Shown: in pieces, positions 13,982 through 20,595 of the stretch | How the letters are laid out: every line of letters begins with the position of its first letter | Numbering within the stretch: the first letter of the stretch is position 1 | From: a virus | IMG/VR virus record: IMGVR_UViG_3300026478_000644 | Span: 1 to 29,425 of that record | DNA: 29,425 nt | Reading direction: 5' to 3' (one strand) | Translations under genes and position numbers: made by a program | The notes under the pieces: generated by a model | What the model was told of the DNA's origin: nothing | Database searches by the model: none | Seen by the model: the letters and a program-made list of their open reading frames with translations, nothing else

Positions 13982-15504
13982 CCGAGCACCGTTTTGTCGC
14001 CTGTATCAATGTGGCCGATAATCTGGCCCATTTGATAGTCGCCGCCGACTGTGTAAGATTGGAACTTGACGCGCAACTCGCGCCGCTGTTCTTTGAGCAT
14101 CACGATCTGCTCGTGCGGGGTGTTGGCACTTTCCGGGAAAGTAAACACAGAGCTGTAAACTTCTGGCGCGCGAGCGTTCGCTCGGCCGGTGACTTGAACA
14201 GTCATGTCGCCTTGCTGGATAAAATCTGGCTCGATGCTCGTGATGCGCAGGTAGCTGTTTTTGCCATTCGGCAGCGACGAAAGATCGGCCGTCTCGAAAT
14301 AAGACTGCACCGGATAAACGTACTGGCCATCGATCTCGTCGACACCTTGCTCGTGAATCCAAACCCGATAGCCGGAAGCGGTCGGAACACAGTCCGTCAG
14401 CAGCGGTGCAGCGAACCCGTTGTTGAACTGCCCAGACGCACGCCCAGAAGCAGGCAGCTCAGTGTCGTACCAAGTCTGCTCGCGAACATTGTAGATGATC
14501 GCGTGGGTGCATTCGGTTGCATCGCCGCGCGGATAGCACCACCAGATCTCGCCGTATCGCGGAACTTTGAACGCGAATACCTTGTTCTGCTGGTTTCGAT
14601 TCAGACCATCCAAGAAATAGTTTATGTTGAGCTGGTTTGGAACGTCGCGCACAACACCGTTGAACATGAAGAACCGATCGACGCCAGCCCAGAAGAAAAC
14701 ACCGTCGTAATCGACGACGCACTGGCTGCTCATGATCGATGTGTCAGTCGCGATCACGTCGTACTGGAATGTCGTCGCGCCGCCACTGAAAGATGCGCGG
14801 ATGACTGCATCGTACGCCCAAAACAGACCTGCCGGAGCAGAGCCCGAACCTGCACGCAGCGGCATGCCTTTGATGATCTTTTGGCCCCAAGGGCGAGTTA
14901 TGTTGCTGCCTGCCCCGGTGAGATCGGTTGGGTCGCCTTCGACCGAATGACCAATGACACCGTCGGAGCCGTAGTAGAAAAGATACGGATGAAGTACGAC
15001 GATTCCGCCCGTAGCATTTCCGCTCGGGTTCATCGTGATCTCAGTCAGCGCAGCAGTGCCGAGATTGTCGCCGATGAATATCTGACCGCCTTCGTCGTTG
15101 CAGGTGCAATCGAGATTCGGAGAAACATGCGCGATGATCGAGTTCGCAGAACCCGAAGAATCGTACATGTACTGAAACATCCACTGATTCAGCGCGCTGC
15201 TCGTCAGCGTCGCAGGCGTTCTGTCGGTAATGATCGAGCTGTTCTTTGTGTTGTCGATTGTAAACCGTTCGAGCTTAGTCGCGCTGCCAGAATGGCAATA
15301 CTGCAACAGCTGCTGAGTGTACGTGGTGAACCCGCGCGAGATCTCGCTCAAGTATTTGTTGATCGAGCGATAGCCGCCAATCTTCCTCGGCAGACCGCGC
15401 TGGAACCTGACCCACTGTCCATCGGTGTAGAAATCGCCATCAAACTTCGTGCCATCACGTTTGATGCCTGCTTTCGACCGTAGGATCAGAGTTGAATCGG
15501 GCAT
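13978..15504 (-). CDS. P22 gp10-like tail stabilisation / nozzle protein, 508 aa
   Basis: The N-terminus reads LILRSKAGIKRDGTKFDG, then QWVRFQRGLPRKIGGYRSI. This opening occurs on podoviral tail proteins related to the P22 gp10 / Bcep22-type tail hub. The body is beta-rich with repeating aromatic strands (GVFFWAGVDRFFMFNGV, GEIWWCYPRG, REQTWYDTELP), fitting a beta-propeller that closes the tail below the adaptor. The C-terminal ~100 residues form another beta domain (SFETADLSSLPNGKNSYLRI-like region). In this family the protein plugs the portal and keeps packaged DNA in. It lies downstream of the adaptor gene (16697-17329) as expected for a tail module, and overlaps neighbours by TAATG and ATGA. 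Confidence 0.65.
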   Translation of the reverse strand: MPDSTLILRSKAGIKRDGTKFDGDFYTDGQWVRFQRGLPRKIGGYRSINKYLSEISRGFTTYTQQLLQYCHSGSATKLERFTIDNTKNSSIITDRTPATLTSSALNQWMFQYMYDSSGSANSIIAHVSPNLDCTCNDEGGQIFIGDNLGTAALTEITMNPSGNATGGIVVLHPYLFYYGSDGVIGHSVEGDPTDLTGAGSNITRPWGQKIIKGMPLRAGSGSAPAGLFWAYDAVIRASFSGGATTFQYDVIATDTSIMSSQCVVDYDGVFFWAGVDRFFMFNGVVRDVPNQLNINYFLDGLNRNQQNKVFAFKVPRYGEIWWCYPRGDATECTHAIIYNVREQTWYDTELPASGRASGQFNNGFAAPLLTDCVPTASGYRVWIHEQGVDEIDGQYVYPVQSYFETADLSSLPNGKNSYLRITSIEPDFIQQGDMTVQVTGRANARAPEVYSSVFTFPESANTPHEQIVMLKEQRRELRVKFQSYTVGGDYQMGQIIGHIDTGDKTVLG

Positions 15505-16697
15505 TAGTACGTGCCCCCGTCAACCGTCGGAATGTTGCCGAGCGTCGACCACGCCGCAGCTGTCGAGGCTGCAGTGAAAATGGCGTCGCCGACAGCCGTC
15601 GCCCCAAGATTGATTCTCGCGGCAGAGGCGGTCGTTGCACCTGTGCCACCGTCGCTGATGCCCACAGGCAGAGAAAGCGAAGAAGAGTCGGCGTCAACGA
15701 CGTTCGTTCCATCGCAATAGACGATCGCGCGCTGGCCAGACGTAAAGTTGATCCCGGTGCCCGCGGCTGTTTTGACAGTGAACGTGTACGCGCCGGTCGT
15801 CTCGTCATTGACCCAGTACTGCTGAACAGTCGAGGGGACGATGATGTTCCGGTTGCCGGTCAGCGTGCCAACGAACTTGTAAGCGATTCGGTTGAGTTCC
15901 GAGCCGCTGAGAACGTAGTTGCCAGTCCCGCTGACATCGATCACCGTATAGTCGAACGCAAATGTTGCGCTCTGGCCGAACCCGATCGTGTAGAAATTGC
16001 TGCCATCGGTTGCGATGATCGCACTTTCCCCCGGCTGGAAGCTGAGGGACGAAAGACCATCGATCGTCGGCGAACCAGTTGGATCGGCATCAATCGCGCC
16101 TGAGCCGCTGTTGCGCAGATAAACGAACCAGTTGTCGCCGACGCTCGCAGCCGCAGGCAGCGTGAATGTTCCGCCAGCGCCAGTCCACACGAACATTTTT
16201 GCGCGGTCGGATGCGCCAGCCGTGTAGTTGCTGTTGAAGGTCGTGATCGGCACAGACTGGCTGAGCAGCGTACCAACAGCGACAATGCCAGTGCCAGCCA
16301 GTGAGGAGGCATTGACCGTAGAAGTCGTAGCTCCGTACTGAAGGGACTGCCATGTTCCGTTGGCAGTGCTGTTGTTGGTCAGGTAAACCTGCCAGAGCGT
16401 TCCAGCAGCCACCGTCACGACCTGTGTTCCGCCAGCATTGCGGATCGTGATCGTTTCAGCGCCAGTGTTGTTGAAAAGGATTGTCTGACCGGTGCCAGTC
16501 TTGTTCGCTGCCGGGAGGTAAATGCTGTAACCTGCCGACGCGGCGGAAATGTCGATGATCCGAGTCGCGAGATTCTCGCTGGTCGAAGTTTCCTCCGGCC
16601 AACTCAGCGTAACGTTCGCAGACAGAGCGATTGCGCTGTAGCTGATCTCTGCCGGATAGATGTTTGCGCCTCCGAAGACGCTAGTGTACGTCGTCAT
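15504..16697 (-). CDS. Tail fibre-like beta-rich virion protein, 397 aa
   Basis: A 397-aa protein almost devoid of Lys and His, very rich in Thr, Ser, Gly, Ala and Asn, as typical of phage fibres. It contains several beta-repeat segments of the type FTLPAAASVGDNWFVYLRNS, seen also near IYLPAANKTGTGQTILFNNT. It ends with VGISDGGTGATTASAARINL, the GGTGATT...A...NL element widely found near fibre C-termini, followed by a short tail GNIPTVDGGTY. It overlaps both neighbours by TAATG, lying between the adaptor gene and the gp10-like gene, so it probably belongs to the tail. Whether it binds host receptors is not shown. Confidence 0.7.
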   Translation of the reverse strand: MTTYTSVFGGANIYPAEISYSAIALSANVTLSWPEETSTSENLATRIIDISAASAGYSIYLPAANKTGTGQTILFNNTGAETITIRNAGGTQVVTVAAGTLWQVYLTNNSTANGTWQSLQYGATTSTVNASSLAGTGIVAVGTLLSQSVPITTFNSNYTAGASDRAKMFVWTGAGGTFTLPAAASVGDNWFVYLRNSGSGAIDADPTGSPTIDGLSSLSFQPGESAIIATDGSNFYTIGFGQSATFAFDYTVIDVSGTGNYVLSGSELNRIAYKFVGTLTGNRNIIVPSTVQQYWVNDETTGAYTFTVKTAAGTGINFTSGQRAIVYCDGTNVVDADSSSLSLPVGISDGGTGATTASAARINLGATAVGDAIFTAASTAAAWSTLGNIPTVDGGTY

Positions 16698-17329
16698 TAG
16701 GCTTCGCTCCTATTGGCAGAACGGTCCATGATGCGCTTCAGATCCTCGCCAGAGATGGCCTGAGCTGCGCGATCATACATGGACTGCCATGTCGTGATCC
16801 GTTCGTCATTTTTCAGGAATGGGGTGGCTTCAAGCAGAGAAGCGTAAAGCAAAAGGTCCGGAGCGTATTCCGTCAGCCAGTTCGTCTGGAAGTCATCACC
16901 GAGCAAAGGAGGCTGCTGGTAATAGAGGATCTCAAGAGTCTGGGCAGAAGCAGGCGTCGGAGCGAGGATCCAGTGCTGATAGTCGTAATCTGCGTAGAAC
17001 TGCGGGGTGCCAGTTTCCGCTTCGTCCGGCCAATAGGACCGAATGTACTCATAAGAACGAGCAAAGATTGGCACATTGTCGACTGTCATCGAGACGGTGT
17101 CACGCCAGCGGTCTGGCTTCATATAAACAGGGAGGCCAGCCTGAAGAGGGGTCGTCACAGGGGTGATGAACCCCTCGATCTTCAGCTCGCGCGCGATGCG
17201 TCGTTCAGCCAGCGTGACGAGGCGTGGCAACTGCTCATAAACGATCTGGTCGCTCTCTGCAGTGAACCCACGTTCCAGATAGCGCCGGAGATCCTCCAGC
17301 AAGCTATCGTACGTCATGGTGTAGCTCAT
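16697..17329 (-). CDS. Head-tail adaptor protein (SU10-adaptor / P22 gp4-like), 210 aa
   Basis: A 210-aa protein with the pattern of the podoviral adaptor family: MTYDSLLEDLRRYLERGF, then LPRLVTLAERRIARELKI (helices binding the portal), a beta segment with proline-rich GLPVYMKPDRWRD, then LEILYYQQPPLLGDD and NWLTEYAPDLLLYASLLEA near the C-terminus. In this family twelve copies sit under the portal and connect it to the tail nozzle. AGAGGT lies about 6 nt before the ATG at 17329. It is the first structural gene after the lysis genes and follows a 99-nt gap that may hold a promoter. Confidence 0.75.
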   Translation of the reverse strand: MSYTMTYDSLLEDLRRYLERGFTAESDQIVYEQLPRLVTLAERRIARELKIEGFITPVTTPLQAGLPVYMKPDRWRDTVSMTVDNVPIFARSYEYIRSYWPDEAETGTPQFYADYDYQHWILAPTPASAQTLEILYYQQPPLLGDDFQTNWLTEYAPDLLLYASLLEATPFLKNDERITTWQSMYDRAAQAISGEDLKRIMDRSANRSEA

Positions 17330-17347
17330 TTAGACCTCTTTTCGAGA

Positions 17348-17409
17348 TAGCAGCTGCTACAGCATGCGTCGGATGGATTGTTCTATTATTGCCTTGAAAT
17401 TGCTTCCAA
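17348..17409 (-). promoter_or_regulatory. Possible minus-strand promoter and palindrome before the adaptor gene
   Basis: On the minus strand TTGGAA (17409-17404) and TAGAAC (17385-17380) are separated by 18 nt and could form a weak sigma-70-like promoter; AATAAT at 17390-17385 is an alternative -10. Downstream, TAGCAGCTGCTA (17348-17359) is a perfect 12-bp palindrome that could serve as a dyad operator. This is the longest non-coding gap in the late block. Confidence 0.3.
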
Positions 17410-17428
17410 GGAAACTGTTTTTAGGCAC

Positions 17429-17626
17429 CTATTTGGCACCTTGACAGAACCCATCTCGACGAGCATTGTTGACTTTTATCTCAGTTATGGTTTGCGGGGT
17501 GTCTTTCGACGACCAAGAGATATCTCTCCAAACAGCACAAGCTGTCGTATTAGTCTCGACGGTGCCCGTCATTTTCGAGCAGCCGCTCAGGACTAACAGC
17601 GGCATTATCACCAGCATTGATCGCAT
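17429..17626 (-). CDS. o-spanin, Rz1-like outer-membrane lipoprotein
   Basis: A 65-aa protein with a lipoprotein signal: MRSMLVIMPLLVLSGC, where LSGC is the lipobox and Cys16 the predicted acylated residue, leaving a mature peptide of about 50 residues. The mature part contains ACAVWRDISWSSKDTPQT and ends NNARRDGFCQ; the W-x-x-I-x-x-S-x-x-DT-x-x-T pattern recurs in Rz1-like proteins of proteobacterial phages. Its start lies inside the i-spanin gene in another frame, with a 77-nt overlap, the usual nested Rz/Rz1 arrangement. Together with the i-spanin it would fuse inner and outer membranes in the final step of lysis. Confidence 0.82.
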   Translation of the reverse strand: MRSMLVIMPLLVLSGCSKMTGTVETNTTACAVWRDISWSSKDTPQTITEIKVNNARRDGFCQGAK

Positions 17627-17780
17627 CTTGGACTCTCCTCAAAGCATCTTGGGTTGCCTGAGCCTGTATTTCAGCAATTGCATCAGAGCGGATTTTGACG
17701 TATGCCGCTCCGATCGCTAGGATGACTATTCCGCCAATGGCGATGTAGCGCCCGAGTGGGCTGAACAAAAGTCCAATCAT
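17550..17780 (-). CDS. i-spanin, Rz-like inner-membrane protein
   Basis: A 76-aa protein with one N-terminal membrane segment at about 12-28 (YIAIGGIVILAIGAAYV), followed by a helical periplasmic part (KIRSDAIAEIQAQATQDALRR) and RVQDAINAGDNAAVSPE, ending NDGHRRD. The short length and the DAINAGD...NDGxRRD ending fit i-spanins of alphaproteobacterial phages. The ATG overlaps the lysozyme stop (ATGA). The downstream part of the gene contains the o-spanin start in a shifted frame. Expected role: a periplasm-spanning coiled coil that docks with the lipoprotein once the peptidoglycan is degraded. Confidence 0.8.
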   Translation of the reverse strand: MIGLLFSPLGRYIAIGGIVILAIGAAYVKIRSDAIAEIQAQATQDALRRVQDAINAGDNAAVSPERLLENDGHRRD

Positions 17781-18496
17781 GAACCCTCCTCGTCAAGCCG
17801 CTGCTTGCGGAAATACCAGATTGCGCCCGCAGCTACCACGATCACGAGACACACGATAGCCGTTGTACTCATCGCAGACAGGATGTCCCCACCCTCTTTC
17901 ACGATTGGCATAACTTCCTGCACAACTGCGATAGCGCCAGCGCCACCGGCGATGACAGCACCGTTCGCCTCTTTCGACTGAACGATAGACTTCTTGGGAG
18001 CCGGGAGATCAGGCTCTGTGCGGGCTTCGTCATTGCAGACAGGTTGGGCAGTTTCAAGACCGCGCCACAATTTGACTTCTGCGCGGCGGCGCCGCACGAG
18101 ACCCGGGAGCTCTTTGCCCCCGCCCTTCGTCCACTTCATGAACTCGGCAGGAACTTCGTCGAATTTGCCAGCGTTAACTTTCTTGAGCAGCGTAGATTTC
18201 GCCAGCGCACCAACACCCGCATTGTAAGCAAAGTCGACAAGAGCATCGAACTGCCCTTGCGTCAACTCGACTTTCACGAGCTTCTCAACACCCTTTTCAT
18301 ACTGAATCATATCCCTGCGCAGGATCGCTTCAGCTTCTTCCTTCGTGATGACGAGATCTGGAGAAACATTCGGCTCTCCGGCAGAGGAGGTGTGCCCATA
18401 GCCGATCGTCCAGATGCCAGCAGGGCACCGATATGCTTTCAAGCGAAGACCTTCAAATTCTTTCACAAGGGCTAAGCCATCGGCAGACATGCGCAT
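17777..18496 (-). CDS. GH24 endolysin (T4-type lysozyme) with C-terminal membrane tail
   Basis: A 239-aa muramidase. The catalytic block is FEGLRLKAYRCPAGIWTIGY; Glu15, then Cys24 and Thr30, keep the family spacing E-x8-(D/C)-x5-T, with Cys in place of the T4-type Asp, a variant found in many endolysins. A second family segment, LTQGQFDALVDFAYNAGVGA, lies at 78-97, and LPGLVRRRRAEVKLW closes the domain near 144. The remaining ~90 residues are unusual: a Pro/Lys linker, a Gly/Ala-rich weakly hydrophobic stretch (178-198), and a clear membrane segment TTAIVCLVIVVAAGAIWYF (211-229) with a basic end. There is no N-terminal signal. AGGAG lies 7 nt before the ATG. It heads the lysis cassette. Confidence 0.9.
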   Translation of the reverse strand: MRMSADGLALVKEFEGLRLKAYRCPAGIWTIGYGHTSSAGEPNVSPDLVITKEEAEAILRRDMIQYEKGVEKLVKVELTQGQFDALVDFAYNAGVGALAKSTLLKKVNAGKFDEVPAEFMKWTKGGGKELPGLVRRRRAEVKLWRGLETAQPVCNDEARTEPDLPAPKKSIVQSKEANGAVIAGGAGAIAVVQEVMPIVKEGGDILSAMSTTAIVCLVIVVAAGAIWYFRKQRLDEEGS

Positions 18497-18506
18497 GTCG
18501 CTGCTC

Positions 18507-18977
18507 CTACTTTGTTATGTTGAATGTTAGATTGGCGTGATCTGGATAGCTTATCAGAACCTCGCCTTCAGGGCATTTGTATTTGATGCGTGCGAGGAGC
18601 GTTGCGCGCCCAACTGCGACTTTCTCTGGATTGTCGATTGTTATCGCATATCCAAATTTGTCAACCTTTTCATTCGCCGGACCGGAGAACGTAGCGATGG
18701 AGGGATTTGCTTTGTGGACGATGTAGCGAGAATCGCGCACCTCGAGCCGGAACTGTTCGACGGAGCAATCGTCGCGAATTTTGCGACGTGCTGCGACAAC
18801 CGAGAAATCTCCGCTAGCAGGACCATCTGTGATTGTGAAATGTTCCGGAGACCATTCCAATATTGGTTTGCGGAACAACCCGAGCTTGTCGGTTGCAGTG
18901 TAGCCTCCACCGATCATCGCAAAAACTGCGGTGACTGCGCCGACAGATTTTGTTATGCGGTCGATGTCGAGGCTCAA
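18507..18977 (-). CDS. Membrane-anchored unknown protein next to the lysozyme (156 aa)
   Basis: A 156-aa protein starting with TTG at 18977, overlapping the adhesin stop (TTGA); no ATG or GTG is available until residue 21, and starting there would remove most of the hydrophobic segment. Residues about 11-27 (SVGAVTAVFAMIGGGYT) look like a short membrane anchor. The rest reads as a beta-rich domain with two cysteines (Cys at DDCSVEQF and at YKCPEGE) and strands such as EQFRLEVRDSRYIV. No family is recognised. The spot just upstream of the endolysin is where holin genes often lie, but one N-terminal segment with a large soluble domain is not a typical holin. Confidence 0.65.
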   Translation of the reverse strand: MSLDIDRITKSVGAVTAVFAMIGGGYTATDKLGLFRKPILEWSPEHFTITDGPASGDFSVVAARRKIRDDCSVEQFRLEVRDSRYIVHKANPSIATFSGPANEKVDKFGYAITIDNPEKVAVGRATLLARIKYKCPEGEVLISYPDHANLTFNITK

Positions 18978-20230
18978 GAGATGTAAATCCTTCCGTTGGA
19001 CCCTGCAGTCGCAGCAGTGGAAGAGCCTGTCCCGGCTCCGGAACGATTGGCGTCTCCGCTGTTGCCGGGGGTCGTTCCGCTGCCTGCAGTTAGCGTGCCA
19101 CTGGAGATGTAAGTCGCATTAACTCTTCCAGAACCACCGCCACCGCCCGACACTTGGTCGTCGCTCTGGTAAATGCCGGAGCCGCCGCCGAAATATCCGC
19201 CGCCGCCACCGCCGCCCATTGTTGAGGTCGGAGTAAGCGATCCGCCTTGCAGTGCACTCCCGTTTACAGAAGAACCGATTGCTGCATCTCCGGAACCTGC
19301 GCCGCCTGCAGTTTGAGTTCCCCCGCCACCGCCGCCGCCGTTACCGCCTCCAGCAACGCCGTTCGTGCCGCCGCCTGCACCACCATTTTCGTCGCCTCCA
19401 AAACGGCTGTTGCCACCACCACCGCCGCCGCCAGCGATCAAAACGGAGTTAGCCTGAGTGACGCTGTTAACGAATATGCCGGACAAACCACCGCCGCCGC
19501 CGCAGTTCCATTGGCGGTCGGAGTAGTTCGTTCCAGAACCGCCGCCGCCAAACGCCGTTCCGCTTTCAAAAATTGAAGTTGTCGTGAACAAACCGCCTTG
19601 GCCGACTCTCAAAACGAAAGTCGTTCCGGAAGTCGCAGAAAAAGTTCCGCCTGCGTAACCGCCGCCACCGCCGAATGCATTGGCAGTCGAAAATGCATTG
19701 GTCGCACCTCGTCCACCGCCAGCGCCCCATATTTTGACAGAAGCAGAGAAATTGGTTAGCGGGACGATCGTCCAATCTCCGTAAGAAGACAAGGCAAGCG
19801 GACCATCAGTGTCAAGATCCCAAGTTGTTTTGCCAGAGACTGCGGGCGAAATCGTGAAAGCTCTCGTCGGTGCACTCGGCGTGACGCTGTTGCTGGCAGC
19901 ACTGGAAGGACCGGTGCCAGCAGAGTTCGTAGCTCTAACAGTAAACGTGTAAGCTGTTCCGTTTGTTAAGCCTGTAACTGTAATAGGAGAAGAAGCTCCA
20001 GAAGCGGTTATTCCTCCAGGAGAAGATGTGACGGTGTAAGAAGTAATCGCAGAGCTGCCAGTATAAGTTGGCGCTGTGAATGTAACAGTCGCTTGTGTGC
20101 TGGCAGCAGTCGCAACTCCAATGGTCGGAGCGCCGGGGAAAATTGGCCAGTTGCTTCCTTGGACATTGCGCTTAACTTTTTTAAGCGTCCATATTCCATT
20201 TGCATTCGTGGGCGAAGGAAACTGTGCCAT
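18974..20230 (-). CDS. Fibronectin-III / polyglycine adhesin, paralogue 1 (418 aa)
   Basis: The start at 20230 (MAQFPSPTNA) is set by GGAG at 20240-20237; ATG 20233 is too close, and TTG 20242 lies within the site. There are three parts. Residues 1-33 are a docking peptide with the pattern MAxFP...W...V...G.NWP. Residues 34-120 form one fibronectin type III domain (SPGGITASGASSPITVTGLT core). The rest is mostly Gly/Ser/Ala, with long GGGG runs broken by short aromatic loops, ending NGRIYIS. Glycine-rich regions of this sort fold as polyglycine-II bundles in known phage tip adhesins and bind receptors. Two further paralogues lie upstream in transcription order. Confidence 0.82.
   Translation of the reverse strand: MAQFPSPTNANGIWTLKKVKRNVQGSNWPIFPGAPTIGVATAASTQATVTFTAPTYTGSSAITSYTVTSSPGGITASGASSPITVTGLTNGTAYTFTVRATNSAGTGPSSAASNSVTPSAPTRAFTISPAVSGKTTWDLDTDGPLALSSYGDWTIVPLTNFSASVKIWGAGGGRGATNAFSTANAFGGGGGYAGGTFSATSGTTFVLRVGQGGLFTTTSIFESGTAFGGGGSGTNYSDRQWNCGGGGGLSGIFVNSVTQANSVLIAGGGGGGGNSRFGGDENGGAGGGTNGVAGGGNGGGGGGGTQTAGGAGSGDAAIGSSVNGSALQGGSLTPTSTMGGGGGGGYFGGGSGIYQSDDQVSGGGGGSGRVNATYISSGTLTAGSGTTPGNSGDANRSGAGTGSSTAATAGSNGRIYIS
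19871..20131 (-). repeat. Fibronectin-III coding module, copy 1
   Basis: Encodes residues 34-120 of adhesin paralogue 1. Thirty-eight consecutive residues, from AITSYTV to AYTFTV, are identical to copy 2 (21376-21636), and the DNA is visibly conserved too, for example the shared plus-strand stretch GCGGTTATTCCTCC. Tracts this similar could promote recombination between the adhesin genes. Confidence 0.8.
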
Positions 20231-20232
20231 CA

Positions 20233-20586
20233 TTATCTCCAAGAAAGAGTTTCTTCATCCCACTGATAAAATTGTCCATCGTTTGGTTTGGGGACAGGAG
20301 GATCCCAACGACAGAACTCTTCATTAAGAATCCAAGACGGGTAAGGTTTGGGAGAAATGAACGCATCTCTTTCTGCATCGTAGTAGTGTCCGATGCCCGC
20401 GTAATTTTTCCTTATTTTAGAATTATAGCTCGTTTGCTTCCACATTGTCCCTGGAAACAGAGACTGGCAGAAAGCTATTCCTTTTTCTTCTGATTCAATG
20501 CCATTCTCGTCCTTCAACTCATTGTCGTGGACGACGATCACCTGAAGGACAAAGTTGTTTTCATCTAGCTGTGCAAAATGCGCCAT
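20233..20586 (-). CDS. Conserved aquatic-phage protein of unknown role, between adhesin genes (117 aa)
   Basis: A 117-aa protein beginning MAHFAQLDENNFVLQVIVV, with KGIAFCQSLFPGTMWKQT and IRKNYAGIGHYYDAERDAFI in the middle. I recognise this opening and core from many marine phages, where it is a structural or unknown protein. The C-terminus alternates Trp and Pro (WDPPVPKPNDGQFYQWDEE), a pattern also seen in tail-fibre assembly and accessory proteins. GAGG lies upstream of the ATG. Its TAA overlaps the alternative start of paralogue 1. It could be an assembly factor for, or a subunit of, the adhesins that flank it; this is inferred from position. Confidence 0.75.
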   Translation of the reverse strand: MAHFAQLDENNFVLQVIVVHDNELKDENGIESEEKGIAFCQSLFPGTMWKQTSYNSKIRKNYAGIGHYYDAERDAFISPKPYPSWILNEEFCRWDPPVPKPNDGQFYQWDEETLSWR

Positions 20587-20595
20587 TGTCTTTCC

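Noticed and set aside
14011-15483. Open frame of 490 codons on the plus strand opposite the gp10-like gene
   Set aside because: The minus-strand product has recognisable tail-protein motifs and overlapped neighbours; this frame has none.
17416-17441. GGCACCT direct repeat in the spanin 3' end, considered as a terminator
   Set aside because: The two GGCACC copies are in the same orientation and do not form a stem, so there is no terminator structure here.
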